A stretch of DNA of 58,530 bases from Caballeronia udeis (GTDB taxonomy: Bacteria > Pseudomonadota > Gammaproteobacteria > Burkholderiales > Burkholderiaceae): positions 1 through 58,530 of the forward strand of contig NZ_FCOK02000064.1 in assembly GCF_001544555.2 (NCBI RefSeq). Direction: 5' to 3'. Both the position numbers and the translations under genes were made by a program. Below, in pieces: positions 43,955 to 52,571 of the stretch. The first letter of the stretch is position 1, and each line of letters begins with the position of its first letter. Under the pieces are notes generated by a model, which was not told the DNA's origin, made no database searches, and was given only the letters and a program-made list of their open reading frames with translations.

Positions 43955-44803
43955 TCAATCTCCCTCGAACACGGGCCGCGTCTTCGCAGCGAATGCACGA
44001 TACGCGCGGCCGAAATCATTGGTCGCCATGCAGATTGCCTGCGCCTGCGCTTCGGATTCGATCGCCTCGTCAATGCTCATGCTCCACTCCTGATGCAGCA
44101 TTTTCTTCGTGATGCCATGGGCGAAGGTCGGTCCCGATGCGAGATCGAAAGCGAGCGATTGCGCTTCGCGCAGAACGTCGCCGGGCTCGCATAGACGGTT
44201 ATAGAAACCCCACGCGAAACCTTCGTCGCCGCTTGCGGAGCGTCCGGTGAAGAGCAGCTCGGCCGCTCTTCCCTGGCCAATGATGCGCGGCAGGATCGCG
44301 CACGCACCCATGTCGCAGCCCGCCAGTCCCACGCGGGTGAACAGAAACGCAAGCTTGCTGCGTGCGGTGCCTAGCCGCATATCCGAAGCCATTGCCAGAA
44401 TTGCACCGGCACCGGCGCAGATGCCATCGACGGCCGCGACGATCGGCTGCGGGCAATGGCGCATCGCTTTGACAAGGTCTCCCGTCATGCGCGTGAACAT
44501 GAGCAGCTCGGGCATGGGCAAGTCGACGAGCGGCGCGATAATGTCGTGCACGTCGCCACCGGAGCAGAAGTTGCCTCCGGCGCCATGAATCACGATGCTC
44601 TTTACGTCGGTGGCGTAAGCGAGCTGGCGGAACAGGTCGCGCAACTCCGCATAGGACTCGAACGTCAGCGGATTCTTGCGCTCGGGCCGGTCAAGGGTGA
44701 TCGTGCCAACGCCCTGCTCTATCGCCCAGCCGAAGTGCTCTGCGTGATAGTTGCCAAGGGCCGTGCGGTTGCCGGCAAAAAGCGCGGCGGTGTTGTCGTT
44801 CAT
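43955..44803 (-). CDS. Enoyl-CoA hydratase/isomerase
   Basis: From ATG 44803 (GGAGACAG upstream) a 282-residue crotonase-fold protein. Oxyanion-hole segments are HGAGGNFCSGGD and GICAGAGA; the C-terminal helix has KKMLHQEWSMSIDEAIE. It would hydrate a double bond or open the ring of a cyclic beta-oxo acyl-CoA. The frame extends to 45046, but the extension overlaps the MarR gene and lacks similarity. It lies 34 bases downstream of marR and one base before the dehydrogenase gene. Confidence 0.88.
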   Translation of the reverse strand: MNDNTAALFAGNRTALGNYHAEHFGWAIEQGVGTITLDRPERKNPLTFESYAELRDLFRQLAYATDVKSIVIHGAGGNFCSGGDVHDIIAPLVDLPMPELLMFTRMTGDLVKAMRHCPQPIVAAVDGICAGAGAILAMASDMRLGTARSKLAFLFTRVGLAGCDMGACAILPRIIGQGRAAELLFTGRSASGDEGFAWGFYNRLCEPGDVLREAQSLAFDLASGPTFAHGITKKMLHQEWSMSIDEAIESEAQAQAICMATNDFGRAYRAFAAKTRPVFEGD

Positions 44804-44837
44804 CGACTGTCTCCGTATCTGTGTGCTTTGCCAGGCG

Positions 44838-45377
44838 TCAGGAATCCGTACGCTCGCGCAGGTGCTGCTTGAGCTTGCCCAGCTTCTGATGCATGCGCGC
44901 CTTGTCGGCAAGCGGCAACCCGCCGAACAATTCGACGACCCATTGTTCATGCGCACGCGCCATGCGATCGAACGACTCGCGGCCATGGGCGGTGAGGCGC
45001 ACGGCAAACGAACGGCGGTCGTTCGGATCGGTATCGCGCACGACAAACCCTTCCTTCTCCAACTGGTCGGTGAGCCCCGTCACGTTGCCGCCGGTGACCA
45101 TCAGGCGCCGCGAAAGCTCGTTCATCTTCAGGCCTTCGGGATGTCGCTCGAGTTGCGCCATCAGGTCGAAGCGCGGCAGCGTGGTGTCGAATTCGGCGCG
45201 CAGGCGCTTACGCAGTTCGGCCTGCACAAGATTGGTGGTGGTGAGCATGCGCAGCCATAAGCGCAGTCCCATGTGGCTGTCGACGCCAGTGCTCATCTCA
45301 AGGTCGACAACGTTGCCGGCGGCCTTGGTCTTCTCGGGCGCGGCAGGTTTAACCGTGCGGGCAGCGGGCTTGTTCAC
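44838..45377 (-). CDS. MarR family transcriptional regulator
   Basis: GTG 45377 overlaps the stop of the SDR gene by four bases (GTGA), with GGAG upstream, and gives 179 residues. A basic, Lys/Pro/Ala-rich N-terminal leader of about 35 residues precedes a MarR winged helix-turn-helix (LPRFDLMAQLERHPEGLKMNELSRRLMVTGGNVTGLTDQLEKEGFV, wing at DPNDRRSFAVRLT). Aromatic acids or their CoA esters are common MarR ligands, so it probably senses the pathway substrate and represses this operon. Confidence 0.88.
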   Translation of the reverse strand: MNKPAARTVKPAAPEKTKAAGNVVDLEMSTGVDSHMGLRLWLRMLTTTNLVQAELRKRLRAEFDTTLPRFDLMAQLERHPEGLKMNELSRRLMVTGGNVTGLTDQLEKEGFVVRDTDPNDRRSFAVRLTAHGRESFDRMARAHEQWVVELFGGLPLADKARMHQKLGKLKQHLRERTDS

Positions 45378-46156
45378 ATTACTTCTCCACCTGAAATAGA
45401 AATGGTCTGGCCGGTGATCGATCGCGACTCCGGCAAGCACAGCCATAACGCGGAACTGGCGACTTCGTCCGGCATCACGAAGCGACGTTGCGGATTCGAA
45501 CGCAGCAGCGCTTCGCGGGCCTCGTCCTCGCTACGCCCTGTCTGCGCGATGATCTTTTCGATCGACTGGTCGAGCAGTCCGGTTTCCGTGTAACCGGGAC
45601 AAACGGCATTGACGGTCACGCCGCGCGTGGCCACTTCCAGCGCAAGCGAACGTGTCATGCCAATCACGCCGTGCTTGGCCGCGCAATACGCGGCCACATA
45701 CGCGTAACCCACCTGACCCGCGGTGCTGGCTACGTTGACAATGCGCCCGCTGCGGCGCTCCAACATTGCCGGCAAGACCTCTTGCGTGCAAAGGAAGACG
45801 CCCGTGAGATTCACGTCGAGCATGCGTTTCCACAGCGCCAGATCGGTCTTCGCAAACGGCGCGGCTTCGGCCTGCCCCGCGTTGTTGACGAGGATGTCGA
45901 TGACGCCGTGCTCGCGCACAGCGGCAAACGCCGCAGCAACCGAGTCGGCGGACGTGACATCGACGCTCTGCACATGCACGGTCCCGGCTTCGCTCAGGAC
46001 CTCGGCCTGATACGCGAGCCGCGCAGCATCCCGGCCCATCAACGTGACCTGCGCACCGGCTGTCACCAGCGCGTGCGCGATAGCGGCGCCAATACCGCTG
46101 CCGCCGCCTGTGACCACCGCGTGCTGGCCGTCGAGAGGATGCGTGTCCGTGTTCAT
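45374..46156 (-). CDS. SDR family oxidoreductase
   Basis: A 260-residue classical SDR: TGGGSGIGAAIA (residues 17-28), NNAGQAEAAPF, and YVAAYCAAKHGV near 160, with a C-terminal SGGEVM. It would act as a 3-hydroxyacyl-CoA dehydrogenase in the beta-oxidation-like stage. Its start overlaps the stop of the large oxygenase gene (ATGA, 46153-46156) and its stop overlaps the MarR start, so the first three genes of the operon are translationally coupled. Confidence 0.88.
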   Translation of the reverse strand: MNTDTHPLDGQHAVVTGGGSGIGAAIAHALVTAGAQVTLMGRDAARLAYQAEVLSEAGTVHVQSVDVTSADSVAAAFAAVREHGVIDILVNNAGQAEAAPFAKTDLALWKRMLDVNLTGVFLCTQEVLPAMLERRSGRIVNVASTAGQVGYAYVAAYCAAKHGVIGMTRSLALEVATRGVTVNAVCPGYTETGLLDQSIEKIIAQTGRSEDEAREALLRSNPQRRFVMPDEVASSALWLCLPESRSITGQTISISGGEVM

Positions 46157-48483
46157 GCTTCACCCTCCGCACGTTGCGCGCGCTCACGCTCATAGCCGCG
46201 CTCCAGCTGCGACTTCGCGGCAAAGTATTGCTTCGGCCACTTGATGTCGACGTAACCAATCTTCGCGGCCTGATCGAGCGTCCACGAGGGATTGGCGAGA
46301 TGCGGGCGAGCCACGGCGCACAAGTCGGCACGCCCCGCTGCAATGATGCTGTTCACGTGGTCCGCTTCCGAGATCGCCCCCACCGCAATGGTCGCAATGC
46401 CCGCTTCGTTGCGCACGCGATCCGAGAACGGCGTCTGGAACATGCGGCCATAGACCGGCTTTTCTTCCTTGCTCACCTGCCCCGACGATACGTCGATCAT
46501 GTCCGCGCCCGCTTCCTTGAACGCTCGCGCTATCTGCACGGCGTCGTCCGGCGTGATGCCGCCATCCACCCAATCGTGCGCCGAGATGCGCACGGAAATG
46601 GGCTTGTCCTTGGGCCAGACCGCGCGGATTGCGTTGAACACGTCTATGGGAAAACGCAGACGGTTGGCGAGCGAACCGCCGTATTCATCGTCGCGTTGAT
46701 TCGTGAGCGGAGAGAGGAAACCGGAAAGCAGGTAGCCATGCGCGCAGTGCAATTCAAGCCAGTCGAAACCGGCGTCCACGGCAAGCTCGGTCGAGCGCAC
46801 GAACTGCGCCCTGATCTCGCGCAGATCGTGAGCGGTTGCTGCGCGCGACCATTGGCTGATCCCCTTCAAGTACTGTTGCCGCGACGCCGATACGATCGGC
46901 CAGTTGCCCTCTTCAAGCGGCTTGTCGGTTCCGTCCCAACTCACGCGGGTCGATGCCTTCGCGCCCGCATGACCAAGCTGGATACCGATCTTTGCGTCGC
47001 TCTCACGATGCACGAAGTCGACAATGCGCCGCCACGCGTCGCGTTGCGTCTCGTTGTACAGCCCGGGACATCCCGGGGTGATGCGGCCTTCGGGCGAGAC
47101 GCAGGTCATCTCCGTCATCACCAGCGCCGCGCCGCCCATGGCGCGGGCGCCGAGATGCATCAGGTGGTAGTCACCCGCAATGCCATCGACAGCGGAGTAC
47201 TGGGCCATTGGCGAGACCACCACGCGGTTCTTCAGGGTCACGCCGCGCACGGTGAACGGCGTGAACATTGGCGGAACTGAGCGCTTGCTGCCGTCTATAT
47301 CAAGCCCCGAGCGCTGCGCGATCCAGTTTTCGAACTCGGCGAGATAGGCTGCGTCGCGTGATCGGAGGTTTTCATGCGAGATGCGCTGCGAGCGCGTGAG
47401 CAGCGAATAAGCGAATTGCTCCGGTTCAAACGATGCGTACCGGTCCACGTTTTCGAACCATTCCGTGGAGTTGCGCGCAGCGTTCTGGATGCGCAGGACA
47501 TCGACACTGCGTACGTTCGTGTAGTGATCGAGCGCGGCCGGCAGATCGCCCGGATGTGCCGCGATGCTGTTCGTCAGTTCGATTGCATCTTCAAGCGCAA
47601 GCTTGGTGCCGGAGCCGATCGAGAAGTGCGCCGTGTGCGCGGCATCGCCCATCAGGACCACAGGCGTCACGCTGCCATCGCTATTCGTGCGGTTATGCAC
47701 CCACGTTTCGTTCACGATGCGCGGAAACCGGATCCACTGCGAGGAGCCGCGCAAATGTTGCGCGTTGGACTTGAGCGCATGGCCGTCGAGGTACTTGGCG
47801 AAGAGCCGCTCGCAAAATGCGATGCCGTCTTCCTTGCTCATTTCGTCCAGGCCCGCTGCACGCCAGACCCGTTCGGGCGCTTCCACGATAAACGTGGACA
47901 TGTGGTCGTCGAAACGATACGCATGCGCCTGGAACCAGCCGAACTCGGTCTTCTCGAACGCGAACGTGAAGGCGTCGAACAGCTTCTCTGTGCCGAGCCA
48001 GACGAAGCGGCAATTGCGCAGGTCGATGTCGGGCTTGTAGGTGGCCGCGTATTTCGTGCGCACCACGCTGTTCGCACCGTCGCACGCGATGATGAGGTCG
48101 GCGTCATACGCTTCGTCGCTGGTCACTTGCGTTTCGAACACCAGCTTGACGCCTAGCGCCTCGGCCCGTTCCTGAAGAATGTTCAACAGGCGCTTGCGGC
48201 CGATGCCACAGAAACCATGTCCGGACGAACGCTGCGTGCGGCCGTTGATATGGATGTCGATGTCGTCCCAGTGGTTGAACGCATCAAGAATGGCCGCCGC
48301 ACTCGCCTCGTCTGCACGACGCAGGTTGCCGAGCGTCTGGTCGGAGAACACCACGCCCCAGCCAAAGGTGTCATAGGGACGATTCCGCTCCACCACCGTC
48401 ACCTCGTGAGCGGGATTTTGCTTCTTCATGAGCAAGCCAAAGTACAGACCCGCGGGGCCGCCACCAATACAAACGATGCGCAT
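46153..48483 (-). CDS. 2-aminobenzoyl-CoA monooxygenase/reductase-like fused flavoprotein
   Basis: A 776-residue two-domain protein. The N-terminal half (about 1-390) is a group A flavin monooxygenase with FAD motif IVCIGGGPAGLYFGL and GDAAHTAHFSIGSGTKLALEDA. The C-terminal half (about 400-765) is an Old Yellow Enzyme-type FMN reductase (PPMFTPFTVRGVTLKNRVVVSPM, HLGARAMGGAALVMTEMT, CAHGYLLSGFLSPLTNQRDDEYGG). This fusion matches 2-aminobenzoyl-CoA monooxygenase/reductase, studied in Azoarcus evansii; annotation pipelines often name it salicylyl-CoA 5-hydroxylase/oxidoreductase. It would hydroxylate and reduce the aromatic ring of the CoA ester. First gene of the operon; GGAG six bases before ATG 48483. 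Confidence 0.87.
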   Translation of the reverse strand: MRIVCIGGGPAGLYFGLLMKKQNPAHEVTVVERNRPYDTFGWGVVFSDQTLGNLRRADEASAAAILDAFNHWDDIDIHINGRTQRSSGHGFCGIGRKRLLNILQERAEALGVKLVFETQVTSDEAYDADLIIACDGANSVVRTKYAATYKPDIDLRNCRFVWLGTEKLFDAFTFAFEKTEFGWFQAHAYRFDDHMSTFIVEAPERVWRAAGLDEMSKEDGIAFCERLFAKYLDGHALKSNAQHLRGSSQWIRFPRIVNETWVHNRTNSDGSVTPVVLMGDAAHTAHFSIGSGTKLALEDAIELTNSIAAHPGDLPAALDHYTNVRSVDVLRIQNAARNSTEWFENVDRYASFEPEQFAYSLLTRSQRISHENLRSRDAAYLAEFENWIAQRSGLDIDGSKRSVPPMFTPFTVRGVTLKNRVVVSPMAQYSAVDGIAGDYHLMHLGARAMGGAALVMTEMTCVSPEGRITPGCPGLYNETQRDAWRRIVDFVHRESDAKIGIQLGHAGAKASTRVSWDGTDKPLEEGNWPIVSASRQQYLKGISQWSRAATAHDLREIRAQFVRSTELAVDAGFDWLELHCAHGYLLSGFLSPLTNQRDDEYGGSLANRLRFPIDVFNAIRAVWPKDKPISVRISAHDWVDGGITPDDAVQIARAFKEAGADMIDVSSGQVSKEEKPVYGRMFQTPFSDRVRNEAGIATIAVGAISEADHVNSIIAAGRADLCAVARPHLANPSWTLDQAAKIGYVDIKWPKQYFAAKSQLERGYERERAQRAEGEA

Positions 48484-48512
48484 AGTGCGCTCCAGGCTGA
48501 AGAGTCCACTTT

Positions 48513-48541
48513 AATTTAGGCTTCGATAGTTTAGGTGTCAA
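48513..48541 (-). promoter_or_regulatory. Sigma70-type promoter of the aminobenzoyl-CoA operon
   Basis: On the minus strand TTGACA (48541-48536) is followed by a 17-base spacer and TAAATT (48518-48513), a strong housekeeping promoter 30 bases before ATG 48483. TTTAGG occurs twice on the plus strand (48515-48520 and 48530-48535), within and beside the spacer, and TAAATTTA lies just upstream of the -35 element. These are candidate MarR contacts. Confidence 0.65.
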
Positions 48542-48594
48542 GTAAATTTATAAAAGAGAATGCTCGTTCGCCGGGTGATTTGATCGTAAAAATT

Positions 48595-48624
48595 AAAAGT
48601 GTCAGCGGAAAATAAGAAGTGTCA
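48595..48624. repeat. Two 10-base repeats with 20-base period (possible IS end)
   Basis: AAAAGTGTCA (48595-48604) and AGAAGTGTCA (48615-48624) recur with a 20-base period, joined by GCGGAAAATA. Such spaced terminal repeats are seen at ends of IS21-family elements. No transposase frame remains nearby, so this would be a solo end. Confidence 0.3.
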
Positions 48625-48883
48625 AACGTCTTCACAGCTTAGCTGCCATTGGGACGCGCCGGGTTCTACGTCGGCAATACGGCGGTCAGCTGACGATGGC
48701 GGCATCAAGCAACTCGACGGCGGCTTCCTGTATTAGCGAACTCACAAGCTCGACCCGTTTCCGCCACCCGGTCCACAAGGACAGCGAGAACCGTTTTCAG
48801 TACTTCATCGGCCATTCACTGGGAGCGTATGTTACCCCCGGCCAGATCCGTCACCGCACGCAGGACTGTCACTGTGGCGGCCG

Positions 48884-49312
48884 TCATTTCTCTTCCCGCA
48901 TCGATGGTGTAAAAGTGATTCCCACCAGCAATCCTTCCGGCCCGATGAAGCGACTGACGGTCTGGCCCCACGGCTCATTCCGGTTCCTGACCAGCATCCG
49001 ATACCCTTGTGATTCAAGTTCTGCCGTAGCCGCTTCGACGTTGTCGACATCAAACTCAATCCAGGCTTGCGGGATGGGTACGTCACCAGGCCACGAATCC
49101 GTGCCGAAGCACGACTGAGCGGCCTGAGAGAGTGGCCACAAGGCGAAAGTGTTTGCACCTTTCAGACTCTCCGTATGGAGGTAGCCGCCTTTTTCTTCGT
49201 TGAAGGGGATACCGAAGACCTGACCGTAGAGCTCTCGGCTTACCTGGGCTTCAATCACAATCGGGCCAAAGCCTGCGATGAACAAGGCCGTGGTTTTTGG
49301 GATTTTTTCCAT
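48884..49312 (-). CDS. VOC (glyoxalase/bleomycin-resistance fold) family protein
   Basis: From ATG 49312, preceded by AAGGAG, a 142-residue vicinal-oxygen-chelate protein: two beta-alpha-beta-beta-beta modules with EAQVSRELYGQVFGIPFNEEKGGYLH and AWIEFDVDNVEAATAELESQGYRML, ending FIGPEGLLVGITFTPSM. Family members bind a metal and act on glutathione adducts, catechols or drugs. The exact role is not determinable. The frame is open to 49459 without a ribosome site. It is monocistronic. Confidence 0.8.
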   Translation of the reverse strand: MEKIPKTTALFIAGFGPIVIEAQVSRELYGQVFGIPFNEEKGGYLHTESLKGANTFALWPLSQAAQSCFGTDSWPGDVPIPQAWIEFDVDNVEAATAELESQGYRMLVRNRNEPWGQTVSRFIGPEGLLVGITFTPSMREEK

Positions 49313-49778
49313 GGCTTCTCCTTTGCCGCAAATGCGTGGCGCCTTGAAAAACGAACATGTCCGCCCGCGCCCGTCGAACTGATGTGGCGAGCGGTATTCA
49401 GCTAGCGCGGGGCATGGACAAGTGTAGGCTTGTTTCAGGTGGCCGGCAGGCATCTCCACCCGGCAGCAAACGGCGATCGGGTGGGTTCGGTTGCGCTCGC
49501 GGCTCGACTGGATGCGTCACGTCATAGGCGTACTGCTGACGCTTGATTGCCCCTTTCCAACTTTGGTCGAGCGGCCGTAGATGGCCCGGTCACTGCCTGC
49601 CGTCGATCGGCAGTACGCGGCCCATACCGGGCGTTCGCGGGACGGCGGCACAGTCGCGGCCCGATTGTGGAGGCCAAGGAATGGATTGCGGTGACTGGTA
49701 AACTGGAATTTGTGAATGAATGGGAGAAGACCCCATCAGGCGGGGTCTTCTCACTTGATTGGCAGCCCACACGAAGCC
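49313..49778. other. Intergenic region with hairpins
   Basis: About 466 bases. The plus-strand ORF at 49547-49789 has low-complexity, unlikely protein content. A CTGCCG-TCGAT-CGGCAG hairpin (49598-49614) and the terminator at 49724-49752 are visible. Confidence 0.45.
49724..49752. terminator. Intrinsic-type hairpin downstream of alpha/beta hydrolase
   Basis: GAGAAGACCCC and GGGGTCTTCTC form a perfect 11-base stem with a seven-base loop, 26 bases downstream of the hydrolase stop (minus strand). There is only a weak flanking U-tract. It likely ends that transcript. Confidence 0.6.
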
Positions 49779-50933
49779 CTATGACTTAAAGAATCCGAGA
49801 AGCTCTCGCACAACGGCCTCGGGTTGGTCCTCGGGGACATAGTGGCTGCTGGAGTTGATCTTTACGACACGCACGTCCGAAGCCTGTGTCGGAAGAAGCT
49901 CGCGCAGATAAGGGTAATTCCGTTCACCGCCCAAGGCTAGAACTGGCGTTGCTATCTGGCCGTAGTGTTTAGCGTCAATGATGTCCTGTCCAAACGTCTG
50001 ATACCAGCCGTTTCCAGCGCGAATCGCATCCGGCTGCGAGTACGCGTCGGCGTAGATCGCGCGATCACGCTCCGAGATCGCAGCGAGATTTCGCAGTTGA
50101 GAATCGAAGAGCCAGTCGATCAGTAACCTGGACTTCCCAGCCAGCAGTTGTTGCGGAAGATCCGGCAGTTGATTGAAAGCGAACCACCAGAGATAGACCG
50201 GCTGAGTTGATTCCCCGGTTCCGCGGACCGCATACCCGGGTGGCGGGAGCAGCGACAGTTTGTAGAGACTCTCTTCGGGGTGCGCAACGTCGATCAGGCA
50301 GATTTTGAGCGTCGCATCTGGATAGTTGGCAGCGAAGCTGTAGGCGACCATTGCTCCGATATCGTGCCCGGCGATGTTGACCTGCTTGTACCCGAGCGCT
50401 TGGGTCAGCTCGTGAATATCCTTGGCCATGTTCTTCTTGTCATAGCCCAACCCCGGTTTGGCAGAACCTCCCATTCCGCGAAGATCAACTGCGATCACGC
50501 GGTGGCGCTTCGCCAGTTCCGGCATGATCTTATGGAACTCCCACCAAGTCTCGGGCCAGCCCGGCAGCAGGAGCACGGGCGTGCCTTTGCCACCCTCGAC
50601 ATAGTGGATGCGGGTGCCGTTCACTTCGGCATAGCCGTTCCTGAAATCACCGGGAAGTGAGGCGACCAGCGCCGCATCCGAAGTATCTGCCATGTTCTGT
50701 GGTCCGCGTTCTGTACCTGCAAAGACTGGAGAGGCCGTAGCGATGCCAGCCGCGATAAAGAGTGCGGAAACCGCCATGCGGATCGGAGATCCGAATTCAG
50801 CCCATTTGAATGGCGAGCGATTGGCCGAAGTGCCAGTCGATGCCGTGCGCATTTCGCTGGCAGTGCGAGCCGTTGTGACGGAAGGACTGTTGAGGGTTTG
50901 CTGTCCGTCTCTTTCTAAGCATATGGAAGTCAT
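49779..50933 (-). CDS. Alpha/beta hydrolase, epoxide-hydrolase-like, membrane-anchored or exported
   Basis: The hydrolase domain has the oxyanion motif LLPGWPETWWEFHKIMPELA, the nucleophile elbow NIAGHDIGAMVAYSF with Asp as nucleophile (the epoxide hydrolase/haloalkane dehalogenase arrangement), and a C-terminal SSSHYVPEDQP with the catalytic His. A hydrophobic segment, AVSALFIAAGIATASPVFA, precedes the domain by about 30 residues and looks like a signal peptide or anchor. ATG 50933 (AGGA upstream) gives 384 residues; ATG 50777 would start just before that segment and make a classical signal peptide. The start is therefore uncertain. Confidence 0.78.
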   Translation of the reverse strand: MTSICLERDGQQTLNSPSVTTARTASEMRTASTGTSANRSPFKWAEFGSPIRMAVSALFIAAGIATASPVFAGTERGPQNMADTSDAALVASLPGDFRNGYAEVNGTRIHYVEGGKGTPVLLLPGWPETWWEFHKIMPELAKRHRVIAVDLRGMGGSAKPGLGYDKKNMAKDIHELTQALGYKQVNIAGHDIGAMVAYSFAANYPDATLKICLIDVAHPEESLYKLSLLPPPGYAVRGTGESTQPVYLWWFAFNQLPDLPQQLLAGKSRLLIDWLFDSQLRNLAAISERDRAIYADAYSQPDAIRAGNGWYQTFGQDIIDAKHYGQIATPVLALGGERNYPYLRELLPTQASDVRVVKINSSSHYVPEDQPEAVVRELLGFFKS

Positions 50934-51131
50934 AGGATCCTGCGTGGATAGTTTTGTAGTGCGAAGACATTTGACCAACATTGATCACCGCTCAGTGCAT
51001 GATGTTTCCGTCATCCATGTTCGGCAGTTGCCCTGAGGTGTCGCCGTCGGCGCTGGCAAGGAAGACGGCTACGCCGCTCAGATCTGCCGACTGCACGTCT
51101 CGTTTGATGTGGTAGACCCGCCGTGCCCCGG

Positions 51132-52496
51132 CTAGCCGCCCTGCCAGATGAGCTTCGGATTGACCAGTTCCAGGACTCCGGGGGCGCCGAGTTCGCGCCC
51201 GATTCCAGAGGCCTTGACGCCGCCGAACGGCGCACGCGGGTCGGAGTGGACGATGTCATTGATGTACACCATCCCGGCTTCGATGCGGCTGGCGAGGCGA
51301 TTGGCCCGTTCGAGATCACGGCTCCAGACCGTGGCGCCGAGGCCGAAGTCGGTGTCGTTGGCGAGTTCGACCGCTTTCTCCTCGGTCTTGAACGCGTAGA
51401 TCACGGCGACCGGACCGAAGAATTCCTCCTTGGCGATTGCCGCTTCCGGCGGCAGATCGATCAGCACTGTCGGTGGATAGAAGTTGCCCGAGCCCGCCGG
51501 AATCTCGCCGCCTGTCAGCACGCGCGCACCGGCCTTCACTGCATCCTGCACCTGTCGATGCACGTTGCGGCGCAGATCGGCCCGGGCCAGCGGGCCCAGC
51601 TTGACGCCCTCTTGCATGGGATCACCCATCGGCAGCGCCCTGGACTGTTCGACGAACGCCTTGGTGAAGGCGTCAAGCAACGGCTCGGCGACCAGGAAAC
51701 GCTTGGCGCAGATGCAGCCCTGGCCGTTGTTGATGAGGTAACGCGACACGACACCCATCTGCACGGCTTTCGCCAGATCGGCGTCCTCCAGCACGATGAA
51801 CGGATCGGAGCCACCGAGCTCCAGCACCACCCTTTTGCCAACTGCGCCCGCCTGGGCGGCAACCGCGCGCCCTGCGCGGACGCTGCCGGTGACCGTCGCC
51901 GCCCGCACGCGCGGATCGGCGATGACGGCCGCGCAGGCTTCGACCTGGATCGCGAGGTTGACGTAAAGCCCGTCTGGGCCGCCGGCGTCGCGCACCAGGG
52001 TTTCCAGGGCCCGGGCGCAGCCCTGCACGGCCTCCGCATGCTTGACGATGGCGGTGTTGCCGACCAGGGCCGTGGTATTGAAAAAGCGCAGTGCCTGCCA
52101 GAACGGCAGGTTCCACGGCTGCACGGAGAAGATCGGCCCTATGGGCTCATAGGTGATCTGCGCGGGCAAGCCGGAGATCGGCTGCGGGTCAAGATAGGCT
52201 TTGCCCTCTTCCGCCTTGTGCCGGGCGTCCCGGGCCGATTTTTTGATCTCGGCAATTGCGTCGGCCAGCGGCTTGCCCATCTCGGCGGTAATCAGGCGGG
52301 CATAGGGTTCCGCCCGCGCGTCCAGCAGGTCGGCAAGCCGGATGAGGAAAGCCGAGCGCTCGTGCAAGGGCGTGCGCGACCAGCGTAGCCATCCATCCCA
52401 AGCGCGTTGAAGGCGGACGTTTGTTTCCGCCTCATCGTGCTCCGGATAGGTTCCTACAAGCTCGCCTGTTGCGGGATTATGTGACTGAAAGGTCAT
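51132..52496 (-). CDS. NAD(P)-dependent aldehyde dehydrogenase (succinate-semialdehyde type)
   Basis: From ATG 52496 (GAGGAG upstream) a 454-residue aldehyde dehydrogenase. The catalytic cysteine is Cys261 (NNGQGCICAKRF), the general base Glu226 (VVLELGGSDP), the NAD-binding segment SVQPWNLPFWQ, and TGSVRAGRAVAAQAG. Overall pattern is closest to succinate-semialdehyde dehydrogenases of the GabD/YneI type. It diverges from a GlxA-type regulator. The frame opens to 52586 but the extension is not family-like. Aldehyde substrate not determined. Confidence 0.9.
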   Translation of the reverse strand: MTFQSHNPATGELVGTYPEHDEAETNVRLQRAWDGWLRWSRTPLHERSAFLIRLADLLDARAEPYARLITAEMGKPLADAIAEIKKSARDARHKAEEGKAYLDPQPISGLPAQITYEPIGPIFSVQPWNLPFWQALRFFNTTALVGNTAIVKHAEAVQGCARALETLVRDAGGPDGLYVNLAIQVEACAAVIADPRVRAATVTGSVRAGRAVAAQAGAVGKRVVLELGGSDPFIVLEDADLAKAVQMGVVSRYLINNGQGCICAKRFLVAEPLLDAFTKAFVEQSRALPMGDPMQEGVKLGPLARADLRRNVHRQVQDAVKAGARVLTGGEIPAGSGNFYPPTVLIDLPPEAAIAKEEFFGPVAVIYAFKTEEKAVELANDTDFGLGATVWSRDLERANRLASRIEAGMVYINDIVHSDPRAPFGGVKASGIGRELGAPGVLELVNPKLIWQGG

Positions 52497-52571
52497 ACGG
52501 TACTCCTCATTTTCATGGGTAGTGGCGATGGGATGACTTCGTGTTGGCCTAAGTCTCGAACTTTGGTAGGC

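Larger units (their letters stand above)
48484..48883. other. Intergenic region with promoter and IS-like repeats
   Basis: 400 bases without a supported gene. It includes the operon promoter (48513-48541), an 8-base palindrome TAAATTTA at 48543-48550, and two 10-base A(A/G)AAGTGTCA repeats at 48595-48624. The stretch 48625-48883 holds no ORF I trust. Confidence 0.5.

Noticed and set aside
40198..48483. Reading the large flavoprotein operon as an anaerobic benzoyl-CoA pathway
   Set aside because: There is no benzoyl-CoA reductase or ferredoxin gene, and the key enzyme is an oxygen-dependent monooxygenase.
48625..48883. Transposase remnant next to the IS-like repeats
   Set aside because: I translated this stretch on both strands and found no recognisable transposase segment.
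49547..49789. 80-residue plus-strand ORF
   Set aside because: It runs through two hairpins including the terminator at 49724-49752 and has no protein-like pattern.
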